This document shows positions 6,404 to 7,538 of a stretch of DNA of 7,538 nucleotides, piece after piece. The position numbers and the translations under genes are program-made. How positions within the stretch are numbered: position 1 is the stretch's first letter; each line of letters opens with the position of its first letter. The notes under the pieces were generated by a model that ran no database searches, had not been told where the DNA came from, and saw nothing but the letters and a program-made list of their open reading frames with translations. Origin of the DNA: Lachnospiraceae bacterium UBA7199 (GTDB lineage Bacteria; Bacillota; Clostridia; Lachnospirales; Lachnospiraceae); the NCBI GenBank assembly GCA_002490775.1, contig DKUR01000094.1, positions 1-7,538 on the forward strand. Reading direction: 5' to 3'.

Positions 6404-6417
6404 AGAGAGGAAAACAT

Positions 6418-7437
6418 ATGGTAACGATCAGTTTGTGCATGATTGTAAAAAATGAAGAAAAAATACTTGCCAGGTGCCTTGACAGTATTTGTGATCTGAT
6501 GGATGAGATCATTATTGTGGATACCGGCTCTACGGACAGGACAAAAGAAATCGCCGCCGGATATACCCAAAAGATCTATGATTTTGGGTGGACGGGCAGC
6601 TTTGCAGATGCCAGAAATTTTTCTTTTTCAAAAGCAGAATGCGAATATATTTATACGGCGGATGCAGACGAGGTACTGGATAAGGAAAATCATGAGAAAT
6701 TTAAAACATTGAAAAGACGTCTTCTGCCTGAAGTGGAGATGGTGCAGATGTATTATGGAAATCAGCTTTCCTATGGAACCGTTTATAATTTTGACAGAGA
6801 ACTTCGGCCTAAATTGTTTAAAAGATTGAGAACTTTTCAATGGATCGAACCGGTGCATGAGACGGTCAGGCTTCTGCCAGTGGTGTTTGATAGTGATATA
6901 GAAATTACACACCTGCCAGAGGAAAATCATGCAGGACGGGATATCAATATTTTTCAAAGAATAGTGAATGATGGGCAGGAGCTGTCTGCCCGGCTTATGA
7001 ATATGTATGCAAAAGAACTTCTCATATCCGGCAGTGAACAGGAGTTAATGAAGGCGGAAGATTATTTTACCCAGGTTGCAGAATATCCGCTGACAGGGGA
7101 GGAGCAGCTTAAGGAGGCGGTCTGCATCATTGTCCGGGCAGCCAGAATCAGGGGAGATTATCTGAAAATGTTCCGTTATGCCATAAAGGATGCTGCCAGC
7201 AATGAGGGCGGAGTAAGTGAAGTGTGTTATGAGCTTGGGGAATATTATTTGTCCAGGGGAGAATATCAGGAGGCGGCTATTTGGTATTATAATGCGGCCT
7301 ATGAAACCGCAAGCATTTTAAATATTCATTGTAGTCAGGAATTACCCCGTTTGGGACTGTACCGGTGTTATGAGGCTATGGGGCTTTCTGAACAGGCAGA
7401 AAGCTATAGGAAAGAAGCCGGAGATTATGCTCCTTAG
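6418..7437 (+). CDS. Family 2 glycosyltransferase with C-terminal TPR-like region
   Basis: This cytoplasmic enzyme transfers a sugar from a nucleotide-sugar donor; the acceptor is unknown. ATG 6418 has GAGG at 6407-6410, 7 nt upstream, and the protein begins directly with the catalytic domain, which supports this start. The 339 residues open with the GT-A fold: SLCMIVKNEE (5-14), EIIIVDTGSTDRT (30-42) with nucleotide-binding Asp35, and FADARNF (62-68). YTADADE (79-85) holds the metal-binding DxD (Asp82, Asp84). WIEPVHE (142-148) is the usual acceptor-side motif before the end of the catalytic domain. Residues about 172-335 are helical repeats of TPR type (for example YELGEYYLSRGEYQEAAIWY), as in SunS-like and other GT2-TPR proteins that modify proteins or assemble surface glycans. 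It is divergent from a GT-C-like membrane protein gene; the shared control region suggests a common envelope-glycan task, which is inference. No clear terminator follows. Confidence 0.92.
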   Translation: MVTISLCMIVKNEEKILARCLDSICDLMDEIIIVDTGSTDRTKEIAAGYTQKIYDFGWTGSFADARNFSFSKAECEYIYTADADEVLDKENHEKFKTLKRRLLPEVEMVQMYYGNQLSYGTVYNFDRELRPKLFKRLRTFQWIEPVHETVRLLPVVFDSDIEITHLPEENHAGRDINIFQRIVNDGQELSARLMNMYAKELLISGSEQELMKAEDYFTQVAEYPLTGEEQLKEAVCIIVRAARIRGDYLKMFRYAIKDAASNEGGVSEVCYELGEYYLSRGEYQEAAIWYYNAAYETASILNIHCSQELPRLGLYRCYEAMGLSEQAESYRKEAGDYAP

Positions 7438-7515
7438 ACGCGTAGCGGAACCAAATCTGTAAACGGATCTTCGTTTCTGCCCAGATGGGACTTTTACCTG
7501 TTACTGGAACGGTAC

Positions 7516-7538
7516 TGTCAATAACTTTTGAAAATGTC
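7516..7538. mobile_element. Possible edge of an insertion element, cut by the window end
   Basis: The last 23 bases start and end with TGTC (7516-7519 and 7535-7538), 19 nt apart, around the A/T-rich palindrome TTTTGAAAA (7526-7534). From memory, IS21-type elements in Clostridia can start with TGT and carry short repeats of this look at their ends. No transposase gene, complete terminal repeat or target duplication is visible, so this is only a hint. The bases 7438-7515 between the glycosyltransferase stop and this point hold no feature I can support. Confidence 0.2.

Noticed and set aside
7376..7537. 53-codon open frame on the minus strand running in from the window end
   Set aside because: It overlaps the 3' end of the glycosyltransferase gene, has no recognisable motif and no visible start; its coding nature cannot be supported.

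Overview
The window looks like a piece of chromosome from a low-to-moderate GC Gram-positive anaerobe, most likely a Lachnospiraceae-type member of the Clostridia. The basis is strong AGGAGG-type ribosome binding sites, consensus sigma-A promoters, a lipoprotein-anchored amino-acid ABC transporter typical of Firmicutes, and a His/Cys-repeat membrane-anchored surface protein of a style I associate with gut Lachnospiraceae. That placement is inference; there is no rRNA or other marker gene here.

Layout: (1) 1-205 is a regulatory region holding a near-consensus extended -10 promoter followed, about 45 nt after the predicted transcript start, by a hairpin with a U-rich tail that looks like an intrinsic terminator or attenuator. 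(2) 206-2008 encodes a 600-residue protein I cannot name: signal peptide, five HxH units at a 19-residue period interleaved with Cys-Tyr units, a CxxC segment, a second Cys-Gly/Gly-Tyr repeat, a probable beta-sandwich, an acidic linker, one transmembrane helix and a cytoplasmic tail of about 85 residues. (3) 2045-4462 is a complete polar/basic amino-acid ABC importer: lipoprotein binding protein (2125-2928), permease (3049-3750) and ATPase (3737-4462). An ARG-box-like palindrome lies just before the binding-protein ribosome binding site, and a strong hairpin between binding protein and permease probably lowers downstream expression. (4) 4469-6316, on the minus strand and convergent with the importer, encodes a large polytopic membrane protein resembling the DUF6020/GT-C type. 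(5) 6418-7437, divergent from it, encodes a family 2 glycosyltransferase with a TPR-like C-terminal half. The 101-bp divergent intergenic region holds a near-perfect promoter for the membrane protein, with an inverted repeat lying across its -35. (6) 7438-7538 has no confident gene; its last 23 bases could be the edge of a mobile element.

How the genes work together: the three ABC genes form one transport system, probably tuned to arginine or a related amino acid if the palindrome is a true ArgR site. The glycosyltransferase and polytopic membrane protein share a control region and plausibly both act on cell-envelope glycans. The His/Cys-repeat protein stands alone behind its own regulated leader and is the least understood gene in the window. 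All non-coding gaps are under 300 bases.
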